From positions 1-55,836 of the forward strand of contig CACJRJ010000006.1 of NCBI GenBank assembly GCA_902595725.1: a DNA stretch of 55,836 nt, written 5' to 3'. The notes beneath the pieces are model-generated. The model was not told where the DNA came from. It made no database searches and saw only the letters and a list, made by a program, of their open reading frames with translations. Each line of letters opens with the position of its first letter. Positions within the stretch are counted from its first letter, which is position 1. Origin of the DNA: an uncultured Pelagibacteraceae bacterium (lineage in GTDB: Bacteria > Pseudomonadota > Alphaproteobacteria > Pelagibacterales > Pelagibacteraceae). The translations under genes were made by a program, and so were the position numbers. Shown piece by piece: positions 46,886 to 55,836 of this stretch.

Positions 46886-48958
46886 CTAAATAGCAGCTTG
46901 TTTGATAGAAAGTTTTACTTTTCCTCTATCAAAACCAATGACTTTAACCTTTACTTCATCACCTTCTTTTACAACATCTGTTACTTTAGCAACTCTTTTA
47001 TCAGCAAGCTCTGAAATATGAACTAAACCATCTTGTTTTCCTAAAAAATTAACAAATGCTCCAAATTCCATAATTTTCATTACCTTTCCGTTATAAATTT
47101 TATTTAATTCGGCTTTAGCAGTAAGATCTTTAATAAATTGTAGAGCGATGTTTCGAGATTCTTCGTCTGGTGCTGCAACTGTTACGACTCCTTCATCATT
47201 AACATCTACTTTGGCACCTGATTTTTCAACTATTTCTCTTATTGTTGCTCCTCCTTTTCCAATAACTGTTGCAATATCTTTTTTATCAACAGTTATTTTT
47301 TCCATTTTGGGAGTATGTTTGCCAACACCATCTCTTGATTTATCCAAAGCTTTATTCATTTCACCTAAGATGTGAATTCTTCCATCTCTTGCTTGTTTTA
47401 AAGCTTGTTCCATTATTTCAAATGTAATTCCAGTAATCTTAATATCCATTTGAAGTGATGTAATTCCATCTTTAGTTCCTGCAACTTTAAAGTCCATATC
47501 GCCTAGGTGATCTTCGTCTCCTAGAATGTCTGATAATACACTAAAATCATCTCCTTCTTTAATTAACCCCATGGCAATACCAGCAACTGGTTCTTTTATT
47601 GGAACTCCAGCATCCATTAATGCTAATGAAGTTCCGCAAACTGTTGCCATTGATGACGAACCATTGGACTCTGTAATTTCTGACACTATTCTAAATGTAT
47701 AAGGAAAAGTTTCTTTTGATGGTAGAGATGAATTTATTGCTCTCCATGCAAGTTTTCCATGTCCAATTTCTCTTCTTCCAGTGCCGATTCTTCCAGTTTC
47801 TCCAACGGAGAATGGTGGAAAATTGTAATGAAGCATAAATCTTTCTCTTTGAAGACCTTCTAAGCTTTCAATTCTCTGTTCGTCATCTGAAGTTCCAAGT
47901 GTAGTTGTAACTATGGCCTGAGTTTCACCTCTTGTAAACAAAGCAGAACCATGTGTTCTTGGCAAAATTCCAACTTCACACATAATTGGTCTTACATCTG
48001 AAAGTCCTCTTCCATCAATTCTATTTTTATTTTTTAAAATATCTGTTCTAACTATTCTTTTTTCCAAGTTTTTAAGTTCAGAGTTAACATCTAAATCTGT
48101 AAAATTTTCATTTTCTTCAAATAGTTTTTTTGCTTTATCGGTTATTTCAGATATTAAATTAGATCTTTCTTGTTTATCTTTAATTGAAAATGCTTTTTTT
48201 AATTCATCTGTAAATTCATCTTCAATTTTTTTCTTAACTTCAGAAAGATCTTTTTTCTCTGTAATCCAATCAGGTTTCTTGCATTCTACAGCAAGTTCTT
48301 CAATCATATTAATCACTGGAATAAAATTTTCATGACCAAATTTAACTGCATTTAACATTTCCTCTTCAGTTAAACCACTAGTTTCAGACTCAACCATTAA
48401 TACTGCATCTTTTGTTCCTGCTACAACAAGGTCCAATTTTGAATTTTCTAATTCTTTTTTTGATGGATTTAGAATATATTTTCCATTAGTAAAACCAACT
48501 CTAGATGCTCCAATTGGACCCATAAAAGGCATCCCTGAAATAGCTAAAGCTGCTGATGAAGCAATAATTGATAATATATCTGCTTCATTTTCTTTATCAT
48601 AAGATATTACTGTAGGAAGTAGTTGTACTTCATTTTTAAATTCATCTGGAAACAATGGTCTTATTGGTCTATCAATTAATCTTGAAATTAGTGTTTCACT
48701 CTCAGTCGGTCTTGCTTCTCTTTTAAAATAACCACCAGGAATTTTTCCTGCTGCATAATATTTTTCTTGATAATTTACTGATAATGGAAAGTAATCCATA
48801 TCTGGATTTACTTTTTTTGCACCTACAACAGTTGCTAAAACAACTGTTTCCCCACATTTTGCAATTATTGCTCCATCTGCTTGTCTAGCAATTTTACCTG
48901 TCTCTAAACTTATTTTTTTTCCATTTAATTCAATTTCTTTTTTAAATACTTTAAACAT
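46886..48958 (-). CDS. pnp: Polynucleotide phosphorylase
   Basis: The 690-residue phosphorolytic 3'-5' exoribonuclease, part of the degradosome. Two RNase PH domains (about 10-215 and 305-520) carry [16 protein letters not shown] and the second-core active site with [16 protein letters not shown]. The KH domain is at about 555-610 ([18 protein letters not shown]) and the S1 domain at about 620-688, ending [10 protein letters not shown]. It is the last large gene of the nusA cluster, 6 bp after rpsO. In E. coli pnp is autoregulated with RNase III through an rpsO-pnp leader hairpin; the 6-bp gap leaves no such leader here. Confidence 0.98.
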   Translation of the reverse strand: MFKVFKKEIELNGKKISLETGKIARQADGAIIAKCGETVVLATVVGAKKVNPDMDYFPLSVNYQEKYYAAGKIPGGYFKREARPTESETLISRLIDRPIRPLFPDEFKNEVQLLPTVISYDKENEADILSIIASSAALAISGMPFMGPIGASRVGFTNGKYILNPSKKELENSKLDLVVAGTKDAVLMVESETSGLTEEEMLNAVKFGHENFIPVINMIEELAVECKKPDWITEKKDLSEVKKKIEDEFTDELKKAFSIKDKQERSNLISEITDKAKKLFEENENFTDLDVNSELKNLEKRIVRTDILKNKNRIDGRGLSDVRPIMCEVGILPRTHGSALFTRGETQAIVTTTLGTSDDEQRIESLEGLQRERFMLHYNFPPFSVGETGRIGTGRREIGHGKLAWRAINSSLPSKETFPYTFRIVSEITESNGSSSMATVCGTSLALMDAGVPIKEPVAGIAMGLIKEGDDFSVLSDILGDEDHLGDMDFKVAGTKDGITSLQMDIKITGITFEIMEQALKQARDGRIHILGEMNKALDKSRDGVGKHTPKMEKITVDKKDIATVIGKGGATIREIVEKSGAKVDVNDEGVVTVAAPDEESRNIALQFIKDLTAKAELNKIYNGKVMKIMEFGAFVNFLGKQDGLVHISELADKRVAKVTDVVKEGDEVKVKVIGFDRGKVKLSIKQAAI

Positions 48959-48964
48959 TTCTTT

Positions 48965-49213
48965 TTACTTTCTTAAATTTAATTTTGATAATACGTTTTG
49001 ATAAGATTCTAGTTTATTTTTTTTTAAATAATCCAATAATTTTTTTCTTCTATTTACTGCTTTTAATAATCCTACAGAAGAATGCTTATCTTTTTTAAAT
49101 TTTTTTATATGATTTGATAAATTTTCAATTTTATCAGTTAATAGTGCTATTTGAACTTCAGAAGAACCAGTGTCCTTATCATTAATAGCAAGCTCTTTAC
49201 TCTTTTTAGTCAT
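48965..49213 (-). CDS. rpsO: Small ribosomal subunit protein uS15
   Basis: An 82-residue 30S protein, slightly shorter than the usual 89 because the N-terminus is trimmed. The core GSSEVQIALLTDKIENLSNHI (about 16-36), the HSSVGLLKAVNRRKKLLDYL segment and C-terminal LRK are conserved. It binds the 16S central domain and bridges subunits. It lies 8 bp after rbfA and 6 bp before pnp. Confidence 0.96.
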   Translation of the reverse strand: MTKKSKELAINDKDTGSSEVQIALLTDKIENLSNHIKKFKKDKHSSVGLLKAVNRRKKLLDYLKKNKLESYQNVLSKLNLRK

Positions 49214-49221
49214 TATTTTCC

Positions 49222-49587
49222 TTATTTATTTGTTTGTTTTATTAAGTTTTCAATTTTTTCAGCATAATCAAACGATTCATCCTTAACAAATAAAAGCTTG
49301 GGTAAATACTTCATTGTTATTTTTTTTGATAAAACTTTTCTGATTACAAATGAAAATTCTTTAAGTTTTCCTACTGATTCTTGTGCATTTTTACCTCCAA
49401 GAGGTAGCACAAAAGCTTTAGCAATTTTAAGATCTTGGCTCATTCTAACTTCTGTAACTGTTATTTCTTTTGTATCAAGATTTGGTAATTTTGCTTCATC
49501 CCTTAAAAATATCATTCCTAAAGCTTGCTTAACCATTTCCCCAACTCTTAATTGTCTCTGAGATACTGGTTTTCCTAATTTGCTCAT
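49222..49587 (-). CDS. rbfA: Ribosome-binding factor A
   Basis: A 121-residue KH-like factor for late 30S maturation. The pattern SQRQLRVGEMVKQAL (9-23), ITVTEVRMSQDLKIAKAFVLPLGG (about 42-65) and ITMKYLPKLLFVKDESFDYAEKIE (about 90-113) is typical of RbfA. It sits between infB (4 bp) and rpsO (8 bp). The truB gene, often found next to rbfA, is absent. Confidence 0.93.
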   Translation of the reverse strand: MSKLGKPVSQRQLRVGEMVKQALGMIFLRDEAKLPNLDTKEITVTEVRMSQDLKIAKAFVLPLGGKNAQESVGKLKEFSFVIRKVLSKKITMKYLPKLLFVKDESFDYAEKIENLIKQTNK

Positions 49588-49591
49588 AAAT

Positions 49592-51799
49592 TTATATCGT
49601 TCTTTCTGTTATTGTAGAATTATATACTTCAATAATATCTTTTTTTTGAAAATCATTAAAATTTTTAATTGTAATACCACATTCTAGGCCAGCAGATACT
49701 TGTTTGGCTTGATTTTTTTCTCTAAATATTGAGCCAATTTTTCCACTAAATATAACTATACCATCACGGATAATTCTTGCATCAGAATCTTGTAAAACTT
49801 CTCCTTCTGTGACTTTAGATCCTGCAACTTTTCCTACCTTAGAAACCTTAAAAATTTCTAGAATTTCTGCTGAACCAATAATTTTTTCTTTTACATCAGG
49901 AGTTAATAGTCCAGACATCTTGTTTTTAATAAAATCTAATAATTCATAAATAATGTTATAAGAGTTGATTTCAATTTTTTCTTGTTCTGCTAACTTTTTT
50001 GCTTCTTTGCTAGGCTTAACATTAAATGCTATTAGAACTGCCTTAGAAGCTTTTGCTAATGAGACGTCTGTTTCTGTAATCATGCCTATATCAGATAAAA
50101 TTATTTTAGTTTTAACTTCCTCGTGTTTTATTTGAGAAATTGCATTCTTAATTGCTTCCGATGATCCATGAACATCTGATTTAATAATTATATTTAATTC
50201 TTCAGAAACTTTATCTTTAAAGGCTGAGTCTTGTGTTACAAAGGTTAGAGGATTTTTTCCTAATTTATTTTCTTGTATTCTAGCCTCACACAATGATTTA
50301 GCTTCCTTTTCGTTATCCACTACAACAAAATCATCACCTGCTTTTGCTGCTCCATTTATTCCTAAAACCTCTACTGGTAAAGATGGAATTGCTTCATCAA
50401 TATTTAATCCTTGGTCATTAATCAAAGCTCTTATTTTTCCCCATTGTAATCCACTAACAAAATAGTCTCCTTTTTTTAATGTTCCAGAAGTTACAATTAT
50501 ATTTACAATTGGACCTCTTCCTACGTCAATTTTTGACTCCATTACAACTCCATTAGCTTTTAAATCATAGTCAGTTTTTAAATCTAATAATTCAGCCTGA
50601 AGCAAAACTGACTCTATCAATTTGTCTAGATTGTTTTTTGTTTTTGTTGATATTTCTACCATTAAAGTATCACCAGACAAATCTTCTGCTATTAGTTCAT
50701 GCTCTAATAATTGGTTTTTTATTTTTTGTGGGTCAGCTTCAGGAAGATCACATTTGTTAATAGCAACTACAATTGGTACATTCGCTGCCTTTGCATGTTT
50801 AATTGACTCTACAGTTTGTGGTTTTACTCCATCATCTGCCGCAACTACTAAAATAACCAAATCAGTTAGTTTAGAACCTCTTGCTCTCATCTCTGTAAAT
50901 GCTGCATGTCCAGGTGTATCAATAAAAGTTATCTTATTTGTATTATAATTTATTTGATAAGCTCCTAAATGTTGAGTAATTCCACCAAACTCACCTGATA
51001 CAACATTTGCTTTTCTTAAAACGTCTAAGACCGAAGTTTTACCATGATCAACATGGCCCATTACTGTTACTATTGGCGGTCTAGACTTTAAATTTTGAGA
51101 TTTTATTTCTTTAATTTTTTTTATTTTTTCTTCTGCTTTTTCTCCCTTAATTGGATTATGTCCAAATTCTTGAACAAGATATTCTGCAATATCAGAATTA
51201 ATACTGTGATTTATTGTTGCTGTTACTCCCATTGATAAGAGATGTTTTATTAAATTACTTGATTGTTCTGCCATTCTATTGGCAAGCTCCCTGATTGTTA
51301 TTACTTCAGGTATATTAATATCTCTTTTTACTGGTTTTAAATCTTCGATTTTTTCATTTCTATTTTGTTCTTTATTTTCTTTTTGCTTAGCTCTTTTTAA
51401 AGAAGCTAAACTTCTACCCTTAGATTCAATATCTTCTTCACTAAGTGCCCTAGATATTGTTAACTTTAGTTCTCTTCTTTTTAAAACAGCTTTGCCTTTT
51501 TGATTGTTTTCGCCTTTAATCCTCTTTGTAGCTCTTTGCTCAGCTAATTTTCTTTTTTCAAAATCATTAATTAACGTTTTTTTAGGAGTTGTTGGATCTC
51601 TAGGAATAAAGTTAGTTTTGGGCTTATTGAATGTAGTTTTTTGAAGGTTTTTTTTAGAAAAAGAAGATTTTGATCCAAATCTTTTATTTTTCTTTTCAAT
51701 TACTACAGAATTTTTGGCTTGAGATTTTGCTAATTCAATATTGCTTATTGTTTTCTTTGAACTTCCTGAAATAGTAAGCTTCAATTTTTTTTTTTCCAT
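49592..51799 (-). CDS. infB: Translation initiation factor IF-2
   Basis: A 735-residue GTPase that brings fMet-tRNA to the 30S subunit. A basic N-terminal region (1-160) precedes the IF2_N-like motif (INIPEVITIRELANRMA, about 160-176), the G domain with GHVDHGKT, DTPGHAAF and NKCD, and the C-terminal domains II-IV (to 735). Shorter than E. coli IF2 (890) by reduction of the N-terminus. It lies 10 bp after nusA and 4 bp before rbfA. Confidence 0.97.
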   Translation of the reverse strand: MEKKKLKLTISGSSKKTISNIELAKSQAKNSVVIEKKNKRFGSKSSFSKKNLQKTTFNKPKTNFIPRDPTTPKKTLINDFEKRKLAEQRATKRIKGENNQKGKAVLKRRELKLTISRALSEEDIESKGRSLASLKRAKQKENKEQNRNEKIEDLKPVKRDINIPEVITIRELANRMAEQSSNLIKHLLSMGVTATINHSINSDIAEYLVQEFGHNPIKGEKAEEKIKKIKEIKSQNLKSRPPIVTVMGHVDHGKTSVLDVLRKANVVSGEFGGITQHLGAYQINYNTNKITFIDTPGHAAFTEMRARGSKLTDLVILVVAADDGVKPQTVESIKHAKAANVPIVVAINKCDLPEADPQKIKNQLLEHELIAEDLSGDTLMVEISTKTKNNLDKLIESVLLQAELLDLKTDYDLKANGVVMESKIDVGRGPIVNIIVTSGTLKKGDYFVSGLQWGKIRALINDQGLNIDEAIPSLPVEVLGINGAAKAGDDFVVVDNEKEAKSLCEARIQENKLGKNPLTFVTQDSAFKDKVSEELNIIIKSDVHGSSEAIKNAISQIKHEEVKTKIILSDIGMITETDVSLAKASKAVLIAFNVKPSKEAKKLAEQEKIEINSYNIIYELLDFIKNKMSGLLTPDVKEKIIGSAEILEIFKVSKVGKVAGSKVTEGEVLQDSDARIIRDGIVIFSGKIGSIFREKNQAKQVSAGLECGITIKNFNDFQKKDIIEVYNSTITERTI

Positions 51800-51809
51800 A
51801 TATCATCTC

Positions 51810-53363
51810 TCAATCTTTATAAACTTTATCTCTTGCTGACATTATTAAATCATCTGCTTCTTTTTTTGAAAGAGCAAAATCTTCAAGAAATCCTTTAATT
51901 TTTATTCTTTCTCCTTTAACAACATCATAAGTTCCAGTTAATTCATCAGAAGCTAAATCCGCAAAATCTGATAATTTTAAAATATTTTGTTCTCCAAGTG
52001 TTACTAACATACCTGGTGTCAATCCCCTATGATTTATCAGTTCACTTTCAAGACCTAAATCTTTTATTCTATTATTTATCTCTTCTTGATCTTTTTGATA
52101 AAATTCATCAGCTCTTTCTATAAGTTCTTTTGCAGTATCATCTTCAATTCCCTCAATTTTTGTTAGTGCTTCAATTGAACTATCTTTAATATCGTCAATA
52201 GATGAGAAGCCTTCTGCAACAAGTAATTGACCTAAAGTTTCATCTAACTCCAAGTTTTTAACGAAATTTTCTGTTTTTTCTTTAAACTCTACTTGTCTTC
52301 TTTCGGAATCTTCTTGGTCAGTCATTATGTTAATTTCATAATTTAAAAGCTTTGTTGCTAATCTAACATTTTGACCTCTTCTACCTATGGCTTTGCTTAA
52401 ATTTTCTTCATTAAGTATTACATCAAGTTTTTTTAATTCATTATCCACGTTTACTCTTTGAACCTCGGCTGGAGATAGGGCGTTTGCAACAACAACTGCT
52501 GGATCTTCAGACCAATTCACTATATCAATTTTTTCTCCTTGTAGCTCATTAACTACTGCTTGTACTCTACTTCCTCTCATTCCAACACAAGCTCCAACAG
52601 GATCAAGAGAAGAATCAATTGCTCTAACACAAATCTTTGCTCTACTTCCTGGATCTCTTGCAGAAGATTTAATTTCAATTAGATTGTCATATATTTCTGG
52701 GACCTCTTGTACAAAAAGTTTTTCCATAAATTTTGGATGAGCTCTTGACAAAAATATTTGTTGCCCTTTAGACTCTCTTCTTACGTCCAAACAATATGCT
52801 TTAACTCTATCACCAGCTTTTATATTTTCACGGGGTATCATTTCATTTTTTTGTATAATTGCTTCTGTTCTACCTAAATCGACAATTACATTCCCAAATT
52901 CTAATCTTTTTACAATCCCACTAAGTATTGTGTCTTTCTTATCAATAAAATCCTGATATTGTCTTTCTCTCTCAGCTTCTCTCACATTAAAACTAATAAC
53001 CTGTTTTGCAGTCTGAGCTGCAATTCTTCCAAAATCAAAAGATGGCAAAGGTTGAAGTACTTCATCACCAATTTTTTTATCTTTATTAATTTCATTTAGT
53101 TTGATTGCTTGTTCTATGCTTATCTCTAAATTTGAATTTTCTGGCTTTTCAACAATTATAAGCTTTCTAAAAATTCCAATATCACCATTGTCTCTATCAA
53201 TTAAAACTTTAATTTCATTTTCTGAACCAAATTTTGATTTAGCGGCTTTAGCAATTCCACTTTCCATAGAATCAATTATTAATTCTTTGTCTATAGATTT
53301 TTCTAGGGCTACCGCTTCCGCTATCCTCAATAATTCAAGTTTATCTGCTCTTCTGTTTAGCAT
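51810..53363 (-). CDS. nusA: Transcription termination/antitermination factor NusA
   Basis: A 517-residue RNA polymerase-bound elongation factor. The N-terminal polymerase-binding domain is 1-130, S1 about 135-200, two KH domains about 225-370, with GACVGMRGSRVQAVVNEL and SKAIGRRGQNVRLATKL, and two C-terminal acidic helix-hairpin repeats (about 360-510). I place the start at ATG 53361-53363, preceded by GGAG at 8-nt spacing; the longer frame to a TTG at 53376 would overlap that ribosome binding site. It lies next to infB as in nearly all bacteria, but rimP is absent upstream. Confidence 0.95.
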   Translation of the reverse strand: MLNRRADKLELLRIAEAVALEKSIDKELIIDSMESGIAKAAKSKFGSENEIKVLIDRDNGDIGIFRKLIIVEKPENSNLEISIEQAIKLNEINKDKKIGDEVLQPLPSFDFGRIAAQTAKQVISFNVREAERERQYQDFIDKKDTILSGIVKRLEFGNVIVDLGRTEAIIQKNEMIPRENIKAGDRVKAYCLDVRRESKGQQIFLSRAHPKFMEKLFVQEVPEIYDNLIEIKSSARDPGSRAKICVRAIDSSLDPVGACVGMRGSRVQAVVNELQGEKIDIVNWSEDPAVVVANALSPAEVQRVNVDNELKKLDVILNEENLSKAIGRRGQNVRLATKLLNYEINIMTDQEDSERRQVEFKEKTENFVKNLELDETLGQLLVAEGFSSIDDIKDSSIEALTKIEGIEDDTAKELIERADEFYQKDQEEINNRIKDLGLESELINHRGLTPGMLVTLGEQNILKLSDFADLASDELTGTYDVVKGERIKIKGFLEDFALSKKEADDLIMSARDKVYKD

Positions 53364-53376
53364 TTTTAAGTTCTCC

Positions 53377-53404
53377 AAAAAAAAATGGGCCGAGGCCCAT
53401 TTTG
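53377..53404 (-). terminator. Strong Rho-independent terminator between metK and nusA
   Basis: The minus strand has AAAATGGGCC, a short turn, and GGCCCATTTT followed by T residues (TTTTTTTTT in total). The GC-rich part GGGC/GCCC stands out in this AT-rich genome. It ends the lnt-metK transcript, and nusA would need its own start or be read by escape. Confidence 0.88.
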
Positions 53405-53459
53405 AAATTTCAACAATGTGATGTGAATATATGTATTTTTATTATATTTTCAACTTTAA

Positions 53460-54623
53460 TTACTTCTTAAATACATCTGCTTTATCAGTTTTTTCCCATG
53501 AAAATGATCCGTCTGACCCCGGATCTCTCCCAAAGTGGCCATAAGCAGCAGTTTTTTCGTATATTGCCTTATTTAAACCTAGCATTTCTCTAATTCCTCT
53601 TGGACTTAAGTCAAAATTATCATTAATTAATTTTTCCACGTGTCTATTTTTTTCTTCATCATTATCAAATAAGTCAACATAAATTGATAAAGGTTTTGAT
53701 ACTCCAATTGCATAAGCAAGCTGAATTAAACATTTGTCAGCTATCTTTGAGGCTACAACATTTTTTGCTAAATATCTTGAAGCATAAGCTGCAGATCTGT
53801 CAACTTTTGTTGGATCTTTTCCTGAAAAAGCTCCTCCACCATGTGGAGCTGCTCCTCCATAAGTATCTACAATTATTTTCCTGCCAGTCAATCCACTATC
53901 TCCGTCGGGACCACCTATAACAAAATTTCCTGTAGGATTTATATAAATCTCCTTTTCATCAAGATTTCCTAATAAATTTTTTGGAATAGATCTCTCAATG
54001 TATGGCATACAAAGTTCTTTAACTTTTGCTAAGTCAACATCTTTGGAATGTTGTGTAGAGATCACCACTGATTTTACAGCATTAGGTACACCATCTTTAT
54101 ATTCAATTGTAATTTGACTTTTTGAATCTGGCTCTATTCCCTTTAGTTTTCCAGATTTTCTATCTTCAGCCATTAATCTTAAAATTCTATGTGAGTAATG
54201 AATTGGAGCTGGCATTAAAACATCAGTTTCATTACAAGCATATCCAAACATAATTCCTTGGTCACCAGCACCTTCATCTTTATTTCCAGATGAGTCTACA
54301 CCCATGGCTATATCTGCTGATTGAGCGTGTAAATGAGTTTCAATCTTTGTTGTATCTTTCCAACTAAAACCATCTTGGTCATAACCAATATCCTTTATAC
54401 ATCCTCTAACTTTCTGAATTAAATCATCTTTTTTAATTTCTGGTCCTCTAACCTCGCCAGCTAAAACAACTTTATTTGTGGTTGTTAGCGTTTCGCATGC
54501 TACTCTTGACTGAGGTTCTGCTCCTAAATAACTATCTACGACCATATCTGATATTCTATCACAAACTTTATCTGGGTGACCTTCTGAAACTGACTCACTA
54601 GTAAATAGATAATTTTTTTTCAT
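53460..54623 (-). CDS. metK: S-adenosylmethionine synthetase
   Basis: The 387-residue enzyme that makes SAM from methionine and ATP. Motifs: [10 protein letters not shown] (N-terminal ATP/Mg), [12 protein letters not shown] (about 117-128), and [16 protein letters not shown] (about 256-271), all intact. Length is standard (about 384-390). The ATG lies 1 bp after the lnt stop and is preceded by AAGGGAG, a good ribosome binding site. I see no SAM riboswitch ahead of it, since the upstream DNA is lnt coding sequence. Confidence 0.98.
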   Translation of the reverse strand: MKKNYLFTSESVSEGHPDKVCDRISDMVVDSYLGAEPQSRVACETLTTTNKVVLAGEVRGPEIKKDDLIQKVRGCIKDIGYDQDGFSWKDTTKIETHLHAQSADIAMGVDSSGNKDEGAGDQGIMFGYACNETDVLMPAPIHYSHRILRLMAEDRKSGKLKGIEPDSKSQITIEYKDGVPNAVKSVVISTQHSKDVDLAKVKELCMPYIERSIPKNLLGNLDEKEIYINPTGNFVIGGPDGDSGLTGRKIIVDTYGGAAPHGGGAFSGKDPTKVDRSAAYASRYLAKNVVASKIADKCLIQLAYAIGVSKPLSIYVDLFDNDEEKNRHVEKLINDNFDLSPRGIREMLGLNKAIYEKTAAYGHFGRDPGSDGSFSWEKTDKADVFKK

Positions 54624-54624
54624 C

Positions 54625-55836
54625 TTAACTCCCTTTCTTTTTTAAAAAAAAAAACAAACTAATATAAATTAATAAAAAATAAAAGAAGATCTTGTTACCA
54701 AAAGAACTAAAAAGAGTTTTTTTTGTTTGATCAAAACTTTTTATCTCAATAACTCCCCTCTCAGTTGATTTAATCTGCTTTATTATTTGTCCTTTAGGGT
54801 TAATAAATGCTGAAATACCATTATTGGCTGAACGAATTAAATTCTTTCCTTCCTCTATTGACCTGAATATTGAGTGTGAAAAATGTTGGTATGGACCAAC
54901 AGAATTACCAAACCAACCATCTTCTGAAATATTTAATATTAAATCAAAATCACTATTTGTTTTATTAATTTTTCCTGAATAAATTATTTCGTAACAAATT
55001 AATGGAACAAAATTTATATTATTTATATTAATTATTTTCCTTTCAACATCACTTGAAAAAGAGCTATACCCTTGAGTAATTTTTTTTAAACCAAATTTTC
55101 TAAAAAAATTTTCAAATGGTAAGAATTCACCAAAAGGAACAAGTTTATTTTTATTATATTTTGCTAAAATATTTAAACTTGAATCTAAAACTACCATAGA
55201 ATTGAACACTTTTTTACCCTCAGTGCTGTTTATGCCCATAATAATTTTATGTTGGTCTGAATAATTTTCTGAAAATATATAACTATAATTTCTTAAATCT
55301 TCTAGATAAACACTTGTAAGAGCTCCTTCTGGAAAAATAAAAATAGTTTTTTCAACATCATTTGGTTCACTCAATTGAACTAGTTCTGAAATAATCTTTT
55401 CAGGATTTTCATCCTCAAAAAATCTTTTAATCTCAATTTTTGGTGAAATAATTTTAATTATAAAATTTAAATTTCTTGTATTTATTTTTTCATTATTTTT
55501 AAGAATTATTGAACCATAGAAAAAATTCGCCATTAGCAATACTGTTGTTAAAATTAAAAATGATAATTTTGTTTTTTTGGTGTAATTAAATAAAATGATA
55601 GTTGGGATTAAAAAAATAGTTAAACTTAATAAATTAAATGTATATGTCCCAATAAATGGTAGAACTTGTAAAATATTTAGATAATCTGTCCACGAATAGG
55701 CGATTAAGTTCCAAGGAAAACCACCAAAGATAGAACTTCTAAAAAATTCTATTAAAGAAAAAAATATAGAAAAAATTAATATAGAAGTAAATTTTTTATC
55801 TAATGAGAAAAAAGAACAAGCAAGTGTAACAATACC
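54625..55836 (-). CDS. lnt: Apolipoprotein N-acyltransferase, N-terminus beyond window
   Basis: The visible 403 codons stay open to the right edge, so the start is outside. The upstream part (about 99 codons) has membrane segments and [13 protein letters not shown], an Lnt hallmark. The nitrilase-like periplasmic domain has the catalytic Glu in FPEGALTS, Lys in [11 protein letters not shown] and Cys in [12 protein letters not shown]. It adds the third acyl chain to lipoproteins in the inner membrane, which fits the lipoproteins elsewhere in the window. A shorter reading from an internal TTG at 55539 would remove the membrane part and is wrong. It is 1 bp upstream of metK. Confidence 0.95.
   Translation of the reverse strand, partial: GIVTLACSFFSLDKKFTSILIFSIFFSLIEFFRSSIFGGFPWNLIAYSWTDYLNILQVLPFIGTYTFNLLSLTIFLIPTIILFNYTKKTKLSFLILTTVLLMANFFYGSIILKNNEKINTRNLNFIIKIISPKIEIKRFFEDENPEKIISELVQLSEPNDVEKTIFIFPEGALTSVYLEDLRNYSYIFSENYSDQHKIIMGINSTEGKKVFNSMVVLDSSLNILAKYNKNKLVPFGEFLPFENFFRKFGLKKITQGYSSFSSDVERKIININNINFVPLICYEIIYSGKINKTNSDFDLILNISEDGWFGNSVGPYQHFSHSIFRSIEEGKNLIRSANNGISAFINPKGQIIKQIKSTERGVIEIKSFDQTKKTLFSSFGNKIFFYFLLIYISLFFFLKKKGS

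Noticed and set aside
54600-54660. SAM riboswitch ahead of metK
   Set aside because: The sequence upstream of metK is the coding end of lnt; there is no leader in which a riboswitch could fold.

Overview
This is about 55.8 kb of very AT-rich DNA, densely packed with housekeeping genes. Gene content, codon use dominated by AAA/AAT/TTA/ATT, ATGA- and TAATG-type overlaps, and alphaproteobacterial synteny all point to a streamlined marine alphaproteobacterium of the SAR11 (Pelagibacterales) type. Diagnostic synteny includes irr|fabA-fabB-fabI, dnaA-rpsT-mutM|ubiE-ubiB-coaBC-dut, tlpA|argH-lipoprotein-lysA, SUV3 helicase-fdxA-carD, and lnt-metK next to nusA-infB-rbfA-rpsO-pnp. I see no insertion sequence, prophage, CRISPR array or plasmid signature.

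Layout. 1-4.2 kb: infC (cut by the window edge), thrS and a glycosyltransferase on the minus strand, then an ABHD10-like hydrolase. 4.2-10.2 kb: gltBD (glutamate synthase) with a good sigma70-type promoter. 10.3-16 kb: uppP, a DMT exporter, and pyruvate dehydrogenase E2 and E1, where the lipoyl domain sits on E1 and not on E2. 16.2-23 kb: tRNA-Arg(ACG), a hotdog thioesterase, acetoacetyl-CoA synthetase, then helicase-terB-fdxA-carD. 22.96-23.2 kb: a tiny self-contained transcription unit for a 26-residue Lys/Arg/Ala peptide. 23.3-28.6 kb: long-chain acyl-CoA ligase directly behind tRNA-Leu(CAA), a YqaA-type membrane protein, dsbB, coq7, an HNH nuclease, an esterase and a TlpA-like thioredoxin. 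28.6-32 kb: argH, a 40-residue LptM-like lipoprotein, lysA and plsC. 32-36 kb: dnaN, dnaA, rpsT and mutM. 36.1-41.2 kb: an apparent six-gene operon ubiE-ubiB-coaBC-dut-moeB/thiF-SH3 protein. 41.2-46.7 kb: katG and its probable regulator irr, diverging from fabA-fabB-fabI. 46.5-55.8 kb: two tiny basic genes, then pnp, rpsO, rbfA, infB, nusA, a strong terminator, metK and lnt (cut by the window edge).

How the genes work together. The window supplies translation (infC, thrS, infB, rbfA, rpsO, rpsT, two tRNAs), replication initiation and the clamp (dnaA, dnaN), nitrogen assimilation (gltBD), carbon entry (PDH, acetoacetate and fatty-acid activation), ubiquinone synthesis (ubiE, ubiB, coq7), unsaturated fatty-acid synthesis (fabABI) and an iron/peroxide circuit (irr to katG).

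Most notable items: the E1-borne lipoyl domain of PDH; a near-perfect Irr box over the katG promoter next to irr; the 26-residue basic peptide gene with its own promoter, 5' hairpin and terminator; several small genes below usual annotation cut-offs; and the absence of rimP, ylxR and truB from their usual places around nusA-infB-rbfA. I did not find a clear new defence or mobile system.
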